Source: an uncultured Carnobacterium sp.
GTDB lineage: Bacteria > Bacillota > Bacilli > Lactobacillales > Aerococcaceae
NCBI GenBank assembly: GCA_937976325.1
Contig: CALJSD010000223.1
Coordinates: forward strand, 1-41,022
Length of the DNA: 41,022 nt
Direction: 5' to 3'
Under the pieces are notes generated by a model. That model was not told the DNA's origin. It searched no databases and worked only from the letters and a program-made list of their open reading frames with translations. Of the stretch, positions 22,950 through 32,074 are shown in pieces. Position 1 is the first letter of the stretch, and every line of letters begins with the position of its first letter. Both the position numbers and the translations under genes were made by a program.

Positions 22950-22980
22950 AAACAGTAGATCATATGATTTACTGTTTTTT
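22950..22980 (+). terminator. Terminator after the GNAT gene
   Basis: The stem AAACAGTA (22950-22957) with TACTGTTT (22970-22977), plus ATC/GAT inside, is followed by T; the A-rich left flank makes it able to work on the minus strand as well. Confidence 0.88.
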
Positions 22981-23127
22981 GTTTATCACGGTAGATATTT
23001 TAAACTAAAGGGTTCATAACAGGCTTTACCTTTAAACTCTATTTACGGTTATCTTCAAAAAGCTCTTTTTAGTGTTCACAAGTTTGTTTATTTGTTACAC
23101 TGGTAATGACAAATTAGGAGGCATATT

Positions 23128-25782
23128 ATGGCAAAACCAAAATTATTATTAGTAGACGGAAGTAGCTTAGCATTCCGCGCATTTTTCTCAATTTTAGATT
23201 TAAATCGTTTTAAAAATTCCAACGGCTTACATACAAATGCACTCTATTCATTTCACCGTATGTTTAAGTCCATTTTAGATTCTGAAAAACCGACTCATGT
23301 GCTCGTTGCATGGGACGCAGGGAAGACAACTTTCCGTACTGAAATGTATGCAGATTATAAAGGAGGTCGTTCGAAAACTCCTGGTGAATTTATCGAACAG
23401 ATGCCTTATTTTAATGTGCTTTTAGATGCATGGGGAATTCCTCATTACCGTCTGAACCAATACGAAGCCGATGATATTATCGGTACTCTTGCCAAACAAG
23501 GGGAAGCAGCAGGATATGAAGTCGTAGTTCTTTCAGGAGATAAAGACTTAATTCAGCTTGCGGATAATAATATCACAGTCAAAATTACGACAAAAGGTGT
23601 GACAGAATTAGTTGAGTACACTCCTGAAGTGATTTTTGAAAAATACGGCTTAACGCCTGAGCAAATTATCGACATGAAGGGGTTAATGGGAGATTCTTCC
23701 GATAACTATCCTGGTGTTACAAAAGTCGGTGAAAAAACAGCCGTGAAACTTCTTCAAGAATTTGGTAGCGTCGAAGGAATCTATGAACATGTCGATGAAA
23801 TGAAGAAGAGTAAGTTGAAAGAAAACTTAATTAACGACAAAGAGTTAGCTTTCTTAAGTAAGAAATTAGCGCGCATCAATGTGGAGTCGCCTCTTGAAAT
23901 CACCCTAGACGATACCCTTCGTAAGGAACAAGATGTAGATGCGTTGATGGCATTCTATAAAGAAATGAACTTCAATTCGTTCCAATCTGACTTATTAAAT
24001 TCTGGTGCTGCGACAGTAGAAGAAGCACCAAAAGCTCAGCGCCCAAACGTCAAACGTGTGTCAGAGATTACAGAAGATATTCTAAAAGGGGCAACGAGTG
24101 TTCATTTTGAGACGCTTGAAGCGAATTATCATGTGGCAGATGTGATTGCCGTTGCCTTCGGAAATGAAAAAGAAGTCTTCGTGACCGATTTAAATACGGC
24201 CGTTGCTTCAGAAGCTTTCAAGAAATGGCTGGCGGATGCATCAATCGAAAAACATTTATTTGATACAAAAGCAGCAAAAGTACTCGCACATCGTTTCGGG
24301 TTTGTGTTAGCAGGTGCCAAATATGATGTGTCACTTCTTGCGTATTTAGTGGACACAAATGATATCGTGAAAGAAATTAGTGACGTGGCTCGCCGTGTCG
24401 ATGTGACAATTCTTGCTAGTGACGAAGCCGTTTACGGAAAAGGCGTTAAAATCCAAATTCCTGAAGATGAAGAAGTATGGAATCAGCATTTAGCAGCCAA
24501 AGTATATACGATTGCGGTGGCGCCAGAAAAACTATTGAAACGCCTCGAAGAAAATGAACAAACACATCTTTATTGGGAAATGGAATTGCCAGTGAGCGAC
24601 ATTTTAGCGCGTATGGAAATTCAAGGGATTCGCGTCGATAAAGAACGTTTAGTTGAGATGGGTGTGGAATTCGAAGCACGTCTAAAAGAAATCGAACAAG
24701 AAATTTACGAGCTAGCTGGAGAAGAGTTTAATATTAATTCGACTAAACAACTAGGGGTCATCTTATTCGAAAAGATGGGCTTACCAGTTATCAAGAAGAC
24801 GAAGACTGGTTATTCAACAGCAGTAGATGTTTTGGAGAAATTGGCGCACCAAGCTCCAATCGTAGAATTGATTTTAGAATATCGTCAATTAGCTAAATTA
24901 AATTCAACGTATGTAGAAGGATTGCAAGCGTATATTCAAGCAGACGGGAAGATTCATACGCGTTTTGTCCAAAACTTAACGCAAACAGGTCGTCTAAGCT
25001 CGGTGGATCCAAACTTACAAAATATTCCAATCCGTACAAAAGAGGGACGTCGCATTCGTTACGCGTTCTTACCAGAACATGACGATTGGAAGATTCTCTC
25101 AAGCGACTATTCGCAAATTGAATTGCGTGTATTAGCGCATATTGCCGGCGATAAACATATGATTGAAGCGTTCAAAAATAATGTCGACATTCATACCAAT
25201 ACGGCAATGCGTGTCTTTGGAATTACAAACCCAGACGATGTAACGAGTGAAATGCGTCGCCAAGCTAAAGCTGTAAACTTTGGGATTGTGTATGGCATTA
25301 GTGATTACGGATTATCTCAAAACTTGAATATTTCTCGTAAAAGAGCTAAAGAATTTATCGACCGTTATTTGGAAGAGTTCCAAGGGGTAAAAGACTTTAT
25401 GGAATCTGTGGTAAAAGAAGCGCGTGAGAAAGATTATGTGGAAACTTTATTCCACCGCCGTCGCTACTTGCCGGATATTCATTCAAGTAACTTTAATTTA
25501 CGCTCATTTGCCGAACGTACAGCGATGAACTCACCAATCCAAGGAAGTGCCGCTGATATTTTGAAGATGGCGATGATTGAATTGGACCGTGAAATGAGAG
25601 AACGTAAATTCAAAGCAAACCTATTATTGCAAGTGCACGATGAACTGATTTTCGAAGTGCCACAAGACGAATTAGAAAGCCTTCAAAGCTTAGTAGAAGA
25701 AGTCATGGAAAATGCCGTGAGTCTGAAAGTTCCACTACGCGCAGATAGTAATGTTGGTGACAACTGGTTTGAAGCAAAATAA
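23128..25782 (+). CDS. polA: PolA, DNA polymerase I
   Basis: This 884-residue protein has a 5' nuclease domain (about 1-290; LLLVDGSSLAFRAFF, DKDLIQL). A degenerate 3'-5' exonuclease-like domain follows (about 300-470). The polymerase domain (about 480-884) has motif A (SDYSQIELRVLAHIAGD, near residue 659), motif B (RRQAKAVNFGIVYG, near 709) and motif C (VHDEL, near 837). It fills gaps after Okazaki fragment removal and in excision repair. The usual exonuclease acidic pair is not seen (SVHFETLEA in place of an FDTET-like motif), so proofreading is probably absent, as in many Firmicutes PolA proteins. TTAGGAGG precedes the ATG. No convincing promoter was found in the 200 bases before it. Confidence 0.96.
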   Translation: MAKPKLLLVDGSSLAFRAFFSILDLNRFKNSNGLHTNALYSFHRMFKSILDSEKPTHVLVAWDAGKTTFRTEMYADYKGGRSKTPGEFIEQMPYFNVLLDAWGIPHYRLNQYEADDIIGTLAKQGEAAGYEVVVLSGDKDLIQLADNNITVKITTKGVTELVEYTPEVIFEKYGLTPEQIIDMKGLMGDSSDNYPGVTKVGEKTAVKLLQEFGSVEGIYEHVDEMKKSKLKENLINDKELAFLSKKLARINVESPLEITLDDTLRKEQDVDALMAFYKEMNFNSFQSDLLNSGAATVEEAPKAQRPNVKRVSEITEDILKGATSVHFETLEANYHVADVIAVAFGNEKEVFVTDLNTAVASEAFKKWLADASIEKHLFDTKAAKVLAHRFGFVLAGAKYDVSLLAYLVDTNDIVKEISDVARRVDVTILASDEAVYGKGVKIQIPEDEEVWNQHLAAKVYTIAVAPEKLLKRLEENEQTHLYWEMELPVSDILARMEIQGIRVDKERLVEMGVEFEARLKEIEQEIYELAGEEFNINSTKQLGVILFEKMGLPVIKKTKTGYSTAVDVLEKLAHQAPIVELILEYRQLAKLNSTYVEGLQAYIQADGKIHTRFVQNLTQTGRLSSVDPNLQNIPIRTKEGRRIRYAFLPEHDDWKILSSDYSQIELRVLAHIAGDKHMIEAFKNNVDIHTNTAMRVFGITNPDDVTSEMRRQAKAVNFGIVYGISDYGLSQNLNISRKRAKEFIDRYLEEFQGVKDFMESVVKEAREKDYVETLFHRRRYLPDIHSSNFNLRSFAERTAMNSPIQGSAADILKMAMIELDREMRERKFKANLLLQVHDELIFEVPQDELESLQSLVEEVMENAVSLKVPLRADSNVGDNWFEAK

Positions 25783-25793
25783 CTAAAAATAAA

Positions 25794-25835
25794 AATGGGC
25801 ATCTCTACTTAACGAATGTAAGTTAGGGATGTCCA
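25794..25835 (+). terminator. Terminator hairpin after polA
   Basis: A roughly 14-bp stem with wobbles (25794-25807 with 25821-25835) is extended by CTT/AAG. The T tract after it is weak (ATTATGTTTTATC). Confidence 0.6.
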
Positions 25836-25849
25836 TTATGTTTTATCTT

Positions 25850-25878
25850 TTGAGTTTATAGCGTTTTTGTAGTATACT
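25850..25878 (+). promoter_or_regulatory. Promoter of typA
   Basis: TTGAGT (25850-25855) and TATACT (25873-25878) are 17 bases apart. The leader of about 90 bases before the ATG contains a hairpin (25904-25941). Confidence 0.7.
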
Positions 25879-25903
25879 TTTTGAGTTAAGAGAAGAAGTT
25901 TAG

Positions 25904-25941
25904 GTGATGGAAGGGCTCTTTTAGCGTTCAGATTCCATCAC
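25904..25941 (+). promoter_or_regulatory. Hairpin in the typA 5' leader
   Basis: GTGATGGAA (25904-25912) and TTCCATCAC (25933-25941) are perfect 9-bp arms around a 20-base loop, followed by a T-rich stretch. It may be a leader attenuator or a stabilising stem. Confidence 0.55.
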
Positions 25942-25971
25942 TTTCATTTTGTCAATCAATGGAGGAAATAC

Positions 25972-27819
25972 ATGAAATTAAGAAATGATATTCGCAATAT
26001 TGCTATTATCGCCCACGTTGACCACGGTAAAACAACACTAGTGGATGAATTATTAAAACAATCAGATACATTAGATGCACGTACAGAATTATCAGAACGT
26101 GCCATGGACTCAAACGATATCGAACGTGAACGCGGTATTACAATTTTAGCGAAAAATACAGCCGTTCAATATAAAGGAACTCGTATCAATATCATGGATA
26201 CACCAGGACACGCGGACTTCGGTGGAGAAGTAGAACGTATCATGAAAATGGTAGACGGTGTAGTTCTTGTCGTGGATGCGTATGAAGGTACAATGCCTCA
26301 AACTCGTTTCGTATTGAAAAAAGCGTTAGAACAACATTTAACACCAATCGTTGTAGTAAACAAAATCGACCGTGACGCTGCTCGTCCAGAAGAAGTAGTC
26401 GATGAAGTATTAGAATTATTCATCGAATTAGGGGCAGATGATGATCAATTAGAATTCCCAGTGGTTTATGCTTCAGCATTAAACGGAACTTCAAGTTTAT
26501 CAGACAATCCAGCTGACCAAGAAAAAACAATGGATTACTTATTCGATACAATTATCGAACATATTCCAGCTCCAGTGGACAACTCAGATGAACCATTACA
26601 ATTCCAAGTATCATTATTAGACTATAATGATTATGTAGGACGTATCGGTATCGGACGTGTATTCCGTGGAACTGTAAAAGTTGGGGACCAAGTATCTCTA
26701 TTAAAATTAGATGGAACTAAGAAAAACTTCCGTGTTACAAAATTATTTGGTTTCTTCGGATTAAACCGTTTAGAAATCAACGAAGCAAAAGCAGGGGACT
26801 TAATCGCTGTATCTGGTATGGAAGATATCTTCGTTGGAGAAACAGTAACTCCAGTAGATTCACACGAAAGCCTACCAATTTTACACATTGACGAACCAAC
26901 GTTACAAATGACATTCTTGACAAACAACTCACCATTTGCGGGTCGTGAAGGTAAATATGTGACAGCACGTAAGATTGAAGAACGTTTAATGCGTGAATTA
27001 CACACAGACGTATCTCTTAAAGTTGAACCAACTGATTCACCAGATGCATGGATCGTATCAGGACGTGGGGAATTACACTTATCAATCTTAATCGAAAACA
27101 TGCGTCGTGAAGGATACGAATTACAAGTATCTCGTCCAGAAGTAATCATCAAAGAAATCGATGGCGTGAAATGTGAGCCATTTGAACGCGTTCAAATCGA
27201 CACTCCTGAAGAATACATGGGTTCAATCATCGAATCATTAAGTAACCGTAAAGGTGAAATGCAAGATATGCAACACAATGATAACGGACAAGTTCGTATC
27301 GTCTTCTTAGTTCCAGCTCGTGGATTATTAGGATATACAACTGAATTCTTATCAATGACACGTGGTTACGGAATCATGAACCACACATTCGATCAATACT
27401 TACCATACATTCCAACAAGTATCGGCGGACGTCGTAATGGGGCACTTGTTTCAACAGATACAGGTAAAGCAACTACTTACGGAATTATGGGTGTTGAAGA
27501 CCGTGGTGTGATTTTCACTGAACCAGGTACTGAAATTTATGAAGGTATGATTGTTGGGGAACACTCTCGTGAAAACGACTTAGCAGTTAATATTACGAAA
27601 GCAAAACAACAAACTAACGTACGTTCAGCAACGAAAGACCAAACTTCAGTTATTAAGACTCCTAAGAAATTATCTCTTGAAGAGTCATTAGAATTCTTAT
27701 CAGACGATGAATACTGCGAAATTACTCCAGAAACAATTCGTTTAAGAAAACAAATTCTAAATAAAGGCGAACGTGAAAAAGCCAATAAACGTAGAAAACA
27801 AGCTGAGTCAGAAAACTAA
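25972..27819 (+). CDS. typA: TypA/BipA translational GTPase
   Basis: This 615-residue ribosome-binding GTPase has AHVDHGKTTLVDELL (G1), the switch region with RERGITI (G2), DTPGHADFGGEV (G3) and VVNKIDRDAARP (G4) at the N-terminus. EF-G-like domains II, III and V and the BipA-specific C-terminal domain follow (VGEHSRENDLAVNITKAKQQ). TypA helps ribosome assembly and growth at low temperature and under stress. The ATG has GGAGG 8 bases upstream. It is transcribed alone, with its own promoter and a strong terminator. Confidence 0.97.
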   Translation: MKLRNDIRNIAIIAHVDHGKTTLVDELLKQSDTLDARTELSERAMDSNDIERERGITILAKNTAVQYKGTRINIMDTPGHADFGGEVERIMKMVDGVVLVVDAYEGTMPQTRFVLKKALEQHLTPIVVVNKIDRDAARPEEVVDEVLELFIELGADDDQLEFPVVYASALNGTSSLSDNPADQEKTMDYLFDTIIEHIPAPVDNSDEPLQFQVSLLDYNDYVGRIGIGRVFRGTVKVGDQVSLLKLDGTKKNFRVTKLFGFFGLNRLEINEAKAGDLIAVSGMEDIFVGETVTPVDSHESLPILHIDEPTLQMTFLTNNSPFAGREGKYVTARKIEERLMRELHTDVSLKVEPTDSPDAWIVSGRGELHLSILIENMRREGYELQVSRPEVIIKEIDGVKCEPFERVQIDTPEEYMGSIIESLSNRKGEMQDMQHNDNGQVRIVFLVPARGLLGYTTEFLSMTRGYGIMNHTFDQYLPYIPTSIGGRRNGALVSTDTGKATTYGIMGVEDRGVIFTEPGTEIYEGMIVGEHSRENDLAVNITKAKQQTNVRSATKDQTSVIKTPKKLSLEESLEFLSDDEYCEITPETIRLRKQILNKGEREKANKRRKQAESEN

Positions 27820-27830
27820 TCTGAATAGCA

Positions 27831-27860
27831 AAAGGTGGATGCATTGCATCCACCTTTTTT
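27831..27860 (+). terminator. Terminator after typA
   Basis: A perfect 12-bp stem (27831-27842 with 27846-27857) with a 3-base loop and a T run. Confidence 0.95.
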
Positions 27861-27925
27861 GGTTGTTTTTATTGATTTAATGTAACTCGAACAACTTGCT
27901 CATGAAGATTTCGATTTTAAAAGTT

Positions 27926-27951
27926 AAGTGATACCGTATACGGTATCACTT
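27926..27951. promoter_or_regulatory. 26-bp perfect palindrome upstream of the hydrolase promoter
   Basis: AAGTGATACCGTA (27926-27938) is followed directly by its reverse complement. It ends 19 bases before the -35 of the next promoter and is not followed by a T run. The position fits an operator of a TetR-like or other dimeric regulator. Confidence 0.55.
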
Positions 27952-27970
27952 GTATTAGGTGTATTGTGTT

Positions 27971-27999
27971 TTTACATACAGTTGTAGTATCCTTATAGT
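27971..27999 (+). promoter_or_regulatory. Promoter of the alpha/beta hydrolase gene
   Basis: TTTACA (27971-27976) and TATAGT (27994-27999) are 17 bases apart; each matches consensus in 5 of 6 positions. Confidence 0.75.
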
Positions 28000-28029
28000 A
28001 ATAATGTTTTTAGAGAGAAGAGATAATAG

Positions 28030-28761
28030 ATGACAAAACAAAGAAAAATTATGTACGGAGTTTTTGGAGTCCTGTTTGCGTTTATTTTATTAGCACTCGG
28101 TTTGATTCAAATGTTCACGTACCGAGCGACTCCCGAGGCACAAGAAACGTGGAATGTTGCAGCGTTTGAACAGAAGAATAACTGGTCTCATTTTGAGGTG
28201 ACTGGAGAAAAGAAAGGAACCCTTTTATTTTATACGGGGGCTTTAGTTGAACCGCAGGCGTATGCAAAACTTGCAGATGGACTTGCTAAAGAAGGAATCG
28301 AAGTATACATTATTTCCTCTCAGTTGAATTTACCAGTATTAGATAATGGGACGATGGCAACAATTGTAAAAGAAGAGCACTTAGACAAAGTATTTGTCGG
28401 AGGGCACTCACTAGGCGGTGTTGTTTCTACCATTGAAGCGAAAAAACTGAACGAGATGGGTCAAGTTTCTGGATTAATTTTACTGGCAAGTTATCCAGAT
28501 CAGAGTACGGATATTAGCGACACTCAAATTCCTGTATTATCGATTACGGCTTCGAATGACAAAATTTTGAAACAAGAAAAATATGAAGATGCGAAATCCC
28601 GTTTGCCAGAATCTACACTCTATACAACGATTGAGGGTGGGAACCATAGTGGCTTTGGACTATATGGACAACAAAATGGCGATGGTACAGCTACAATGAG
28701 TGCCGAAGAACAACAAAAACAATTAGTTCAACTCATTAAACAATTTATCGTATCGCATTAA
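28030..28761 (+). CDS. Membrane-anchored alpha/beta hydrolase
   Basis: This 243-residue protein has an N-terminal hydrophobic segment (about residues 8-29, IMYGVFGVLFAFILLALGLIQM), so the catalytic domain is probably outside the cell. The nucleophile elbow is GGHSLGG. The acid is probably in SITASNDKIL and the histidine in GGNHSGFGLYG, a common layout for the alpha/beta hydrolase (dienelactone hydrolase-like) fold. The natural substrate, perhaps a lipid or ester, cannot be read. A strong promoter with an upstream 26-bp palindrome suggests regulated expression. A terminator overlaps the stop. Confidence 0.83.
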   Translation: MTKQRKIMYGVFGVLFAFILLALGLIQMFTYRATPEAQETWNVAAFEQKNNWSHFEVTGEKKGTLLFYTGALVEPQAYAKLADGLAKEGIEVYIISSQLNLPVLDNGTMATIVKEEHLDKVFVGGHSLGGVVSTIEAKKLNEMGQVSGLILLASYPDQSTDISDTQIPVLSITASNDKILKQEKYEDAKSRLPESTLYTTIEGGNHSGFGLYGQQNGDGTATMSAEEQQKQLVQLIKQFIVSH

Positions 28762-28787
28762 GCTAGGCTTCGGTCTAGCTTTTTTTG
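28760..28787 (+). terminator. Terminator after the hydrolase gene
   Basis: A 9-bp stem (28760-28768 with 28773-28781, one wobble) carries a UUCG loop and is followed by a T run; the left arm overlaps the stop codon. Confidence 0.93.
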
Positions 28788-28797
28788 TACGCTTGGG

Positions 28798-28826
28798 TTG
28801 TGTTTTGGTTACGTCGCAGGTATCAT
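28798..28826 (+). promoter_or_regulatory. Promoter of the oxidoreductase/HD operon
   Basis: TTGTGT (28798-28803) and TATCAT (28821-28826) are 17 bases apart. Confidence 0.55.
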
Positions 28827-28855
28827 GGAAGTAACGAATTTTGGAGGTAGAGCGT

Positions 28856-29839
28856 ATGCAACAAAAAGTAACAAAGAATTGGGTCACTATCGGAACAGGT
28901 GTGATTGCCAATGAATTAGCAGTAGCGTTAGAATCATTGGATGGAAAACTATATGGAGTTGCCAATCGCACCTATGCCAATGCCGTAAAATTTGCAGAAA
29001 AATATGGTATTGATAAAGTGTACGATGAAATTGACGATGTCTTTACAGATCCAGAAGTAGATATTATTTATATTTCAACTCCGCATAACACGCATATTCA
29101 CTATCTTAGAAAGGCCTTAGCATCTGGAAAGCATGTGTTATGCGAAAAGGCCATTACATTAAACAGTGAAGAATTGGAAGAGGCGTTGCAACTCGCTAAC
29201 GAAAATAATGTTGTTTTGGCTGAGGCAATGACGCTTTACCATATGCCGGTCTATAAACAATTAAGTAAAGCTGCTGAAAACTTGGGTGAGCTTCGCATGA
29301 TTCAAATGAACTTTGGTAGCTATAAAGATTATGATATGACGAACCGTTTCTTCAATCGAAATCTTGCCGGTGGAGCATTGCTTGATATTGGCGTATATGC
29401 TTTGTCTTGCATTCGTTATTTCATGAGCGAGGCGCCAAGTTCGATGGTTTCTCAAGTGAAATTAGCGCCAACGGGTGTGGATGAGCAAGCTGGTATTGTG
29501 TTGACGAATGATGCAGGAGAAATGGCGACTGTGACGATGACGCTCCATGCGAAACAACCAAAACGCGGTGTCATTGCATACGACAAAGGGTATATTGAGA
29601 TTGTTGATTACCCACGCGCGCATAAAGCGACGATTACTTATACAGAAGATGGACATGTTGAAACTTTTGAAGACGAATTGGGATTAGATGCCTTAGCTTA
29701 TGAAGTTCCAGATATGGAGTCAACGATTAATACAGGAGTTGACCACATGCATCTTGAATATACGGTCGATGTGATGAAAATCATGACAGAATTACGCCGT
29801 GAATGGGGAATCAAGTATCCAGAGGAAGAGGAAGCATGA
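28856..29839 (+). CDS. Gfo/Idh/MocA family oxidoreductase
   Basis: This 327-residue NAD(P)-dependent dehydrogenase has a Rossmann fold (WVTIGTGVIANELAVALE) and the family motif STPHNTHIHYLRKALASGKHVLCEKA, where Lys of EKA/EKP is catalytic. Residues HLEY (near 299) sit in the C-terminal domain. Substrates in the family include sugars, inositol, dihydrodiols and biliverdin; none can be chosen here. The ATG at 28856 was preferred to an in-frame TTG at 28841 because GGAGG lies 8 bases before it. Its stop overlaps the HD gene start (ATGA), indicating coupling. Confidence 0.87.
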   Translation: MQQKVTKNWVTIGTGVIANELAVALESLDGKLYGVANRTYANAVKFAEKYGIDKVYDEIDDVFTDPEVDIIYISTPHNTHIHYLRKALASGKHVLCEKAITLNSEELEEALQLANENNVVLAEAMTLYHMPVYKQLSKAAENLGELRMIQMNFGSYKDYDMTNRFFNRNLAGGALLDIGVYALSCIRYFMSEAPSSMVSQVKLAPTGVDEQAGIVLTNDAGEMATVTMTLHAKQPKRGVIAYDKGYIEIVDYPRAHKATITYTEDGHVETFEDELGLDALAYEVPDMESTINTGVDHMHLEYTVDVMKIMTELRREWGIKYPEEEEA

Positions 29840-30483
29840 AGCAACAAGAACAATTAAAGGCGATGGAGCAGTATGCAAAAAGAGTGCTTAGTGCGGATAC
29901 AACAGGGCACGATTGGTCGCATATTGAACGCGTCGTCAATACGACAAAGACGATTGCGAAGGCGGAAGGAGCAGACTTATTTATTTGTGAAGCTGCAGCG
30001 CTACTCCATGATGTTATCGATGATAAAATTATCAAAGACCCTGTAGTTGCGTTGAAGGAATTGAAAGAATTTCTAACTTCTATCGAAGTGACTCCTGAAC
30101 AAGTTGAAGCCATTGAGTCGATTATTACGAAAATGTCGTTTAAGAATCATCATGAGAAGCAAGAGCTCTCTCTTGAAGGGAAAGTAGTGCAAGACGCTGA
30201 CCGATTAGATGCGATTGGTGCGATTGGGGTTGCCCGTGTGATGTGTTACTCTGGAAGTACAGGAAGACCAATCCATATTCCGGACATGAAGCCTCGTGAA
30301 AATATGACACCTGAAGAATATCGAAACGGTGAATCGACAGCTATCATGCACTTCTATGAAAAATTACTGAAGTTAAAAGATTTGATGAATACCAAATATG
30401 GTAATGAATTAGCAAAAGGGCGGCATGAATTTTTAGAAACGTATTTAGAGCAATTTTATGCCGAATGGGATGGAAAACGATAG
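29836..30483 (+). CDS. HD-domain pyrophosphohydrolase, YpgQ-like
   Basis: This 215-residue HD-superfamily metal-dependent hydrolase begins with GHDWSHIERVVNTTKTIA and has ALLHDVIDDKI (the HD pair) and an aspartate in VVQDADRLDAIGAIG, supplying the remaining metal ligand. The layout matches Bacillus YpgQ, reported to hydrolyse (d)NTPs to monophosphate and pyrophosphate. The start at 29836 is chosen because it overlaps the previous stop as ATGA and is preceded by GAGGAAGAGG; an upstream in-frame ATG at 29803 lacks a ribosome site. It may remove aberrant nucleotides; the link to the neighbouring dehydrogenase is unclear. Confidence 0.87.
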   Translation: MKQQEQLKAMEQYAKRVLSADTTGHDWSHIERVVNTTKTIAKAEGADLFICEAAALLHDVIDDKIIKDPVVALKELKEFLTSIEVTPEQVEAIESIITKMSFKNHHEKQELSLEGKVVQDADRLDAIGAIGVARVMCYSGSTGRPIHIPDMKPRENMTPEEYRNGESTAIMHFYEKLLKLKDLMNTKYGNELAKGRHEFLETYLEQFYAEWDGKR

Positions 30484-30489
30484 ATAAAC

Positions 30490-30523
30490 AATAAGCGACA
30501 AATTTTTGTCGCTTATTTGTTTT
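30490..30523 (+). terminator. Terminator after the HD gene
   Basis: A perfect 13-bp stem (30490-30502 with 30505-30517) is followed by TGTTTT. Confidence 0.9.
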
Positions 30524-30545
30524 GAATGAAAAATAGGTGTAGAAT
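30517..30545 (+). promoter_or_regulatory. Promoter of the MATE gene
   Basis: TTGTTT (30517-30522) and TAGAAT (30540-30545) are 17 bases apart; the -35 overlaps the end of the terminator. Confidence 0.5.
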
Positions 30546-30578
30546 AGTAACTACATTTTAAATGAGAGGATTGGTTGC

Positions 30579-31946
30579 GTGGAAGTAGAGCAACAATTAA
30601 CGAATAAAGAACTGAGAAAAAATATATTTGTGATTGTTTGGCCAGTGTTTGTAGAAGTGCTTCTTGGAGCACTCTTTGGAATGGTCGATATGATGATGGT
30701 TGGGAAGGTGCCAGGAGATACTGCCGCAGCCGTTTCTGCAGTTGGGATGACCAACCAACCAATGTTTTTAGGATTGAGTTTGATTCAAGCGTTAAACGTT
30801 GGTGGTACGGCTATTATCGCCCGGTATTTTGGGGCTAAGAAATATAATCGTATGGGAAGTATCTTGAAGCATGTAATGATCCTTGCGATGGTATTCTGTG
30901 TCACTCCTGCAGCAATTTTAATGTTAATCTTTGCGCCAGAAATTTTGTTTCTAATGGGTGCAGATGAGACCGTTATTAATGTCGGATTAAATTACTTCAG
31001 GATTGTTACGATTGGGTTTATCTTCCAATCATTATCGTTCACTGTAACCGCAGCACTCCGAGGAATCGGCGAAACCAAAATTCCTATGAAAAATAATATT
31101 ATTGCGAATAGCTGTAATGTTTTAGGAAATGCGATTTTAATTTACGGGATGTTTGGCTTCCCAGCATTAGGCGTTACTGGTGCTGCGATTTCTACCGCAT
31201 TATCAAATTTAATTGCGATGGGATTAAATATCCGTTATATCTTGTCAGGAAAGAGTGTATTGAAACTCGATTTTAAAGAGAAGTTTGAGTTTAATGTCAA
31301 TGTGATGCGTGACCTGGTACGTATCGGCATCCCGACAGCATTAGAGCAAATGGCACTTCGTTTTGGAGTCATCATGTTCTTGAAGATTGTGTCTGGTTTA
31401 GGAAATAACGTTTATGCGGCTCACCAAATTGCCCTAAATGTACTTTCGTTATCGTATTCTCCAGCTCAAGCATTCGGGATTACAGCTTCCTCACTGATGG
31501 GGCAATCGCTTGGGGCTAAAAATGAGAAGTTGGCAGAGCGCTATACCAAGATGTGCCAGCGCATCGGCTTAATTTTAGCGATTATGATGTCTGCTTCGAT
31601 TTATTTTGGAGCGACACTACTAGCAGGAATGTATACGGATAATGTAGAAATTATTCAAAATACAGTGATTGCTTTATCGATTGTTGCGTTTGTTCAGCCG
31701 TTCCAAAGTCATCAATTGATTACTTCTGGAGCCTTACGTGGGGCGGGAGATACAGTGTGGCCATTGATTGCTATTTTTATTGGATCATGTGTGATTCGAC
31801 TAAGTTTAGGATATGTATTTGTAAACTTCTTCGGATGGGGACTTGCTGGTGCGTGGTATGCGGTCTTTATCGACCAATTTATCAGGGATATGATTATCCT
31901 CCTTCGATTTAGAAGCGGTCGATGGAAAAACATCCGAATTGCATAA
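30579..31946 (+). CDS. MATE family efflux transporter
   Basis: This 455-residue membrane protein has about 12 helices in two similar halves. The N-half has LLGALFGMVDMMMVGKVPG and a long LGLSLIQALNVGGTAIIARYFGAKK. The C-half begins IGIPTALEQMALRFGVIMFLKIVSGLG, with YSPAQAFGITASSLMGQSLGAKNE. These are the repeated halves of MATE (multidrug and toxin extrusion) proteins, which export drugs or metabolites in exchange for Na+ or H+. The start is GTG at 30579, with GAGAGG upstream. The cargo is not predictable. A terminator follows, so it is a single-gene unit. Confidence 0.93.
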   Translation: MEVEQQLTNKELRKNIFVIVWPVFVEVLLGALFGMVDMMMVGKVPGDTAAAVSAVGMTNQPMFLGLSLIQALNVGGTAIIARYFGAKKYNRMGSILKHVMILAMVFCVTPAAILMLIFAPEILFLMGADETVINVGLNYFRIVTIGFIFQSLSFTVTAALRGIGETKIPMKNNIIANSCNVLGNAILIYGMFGFPALGVTGAAISTALSNLIAMGLNIRYILSGKSVLKLDFKEKFEFNVNVMRDLVRIGIPTALEQMALRFGVIMFLKIVSGLGNNVYAAHQIALNVLSLSYSPAQAFGITASSLMGQSLGAKNEKLAERYTKMCQRIGLILAIMMSASIYFGATLLAGMYTDNVEIIQNTVIALSIVAFVQPFQSHQLITSGALRGAGDTVWPLIAIFIGSCVIRLSLGYVFVNFFGWGLAGAWYAVFIDQFIRDMIILLRFRSGRWKNIRIA

Positions 31947-31950
31947 AGGT

Positions 31951-31976
31951 AGGGCTGGAATATCCAGCCTTTTTGT
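31951..31976 (+). terminator. Terminator after the MATE gene
   Basis: A 9-bp stem (31951-31959 with 31963-31971, one wobble) and a T run. Confidence 0.85.
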
Positions 31977-32074
31977 TTTTGTCTTAAATCGTGCGGATTA
32001 GTTTACTGAAATGATGAAAAATCAAAAGAAAACTTATGGAGATTGATTTTTTATTGATTTTCTATTATTTTTGG

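Noticed and set aside
26631..27152. 173-codon frame on the minus strand inside typA
   Set aside because: It is a shadow of the strongly conserved typA gene with no ribosome site or known similarity.
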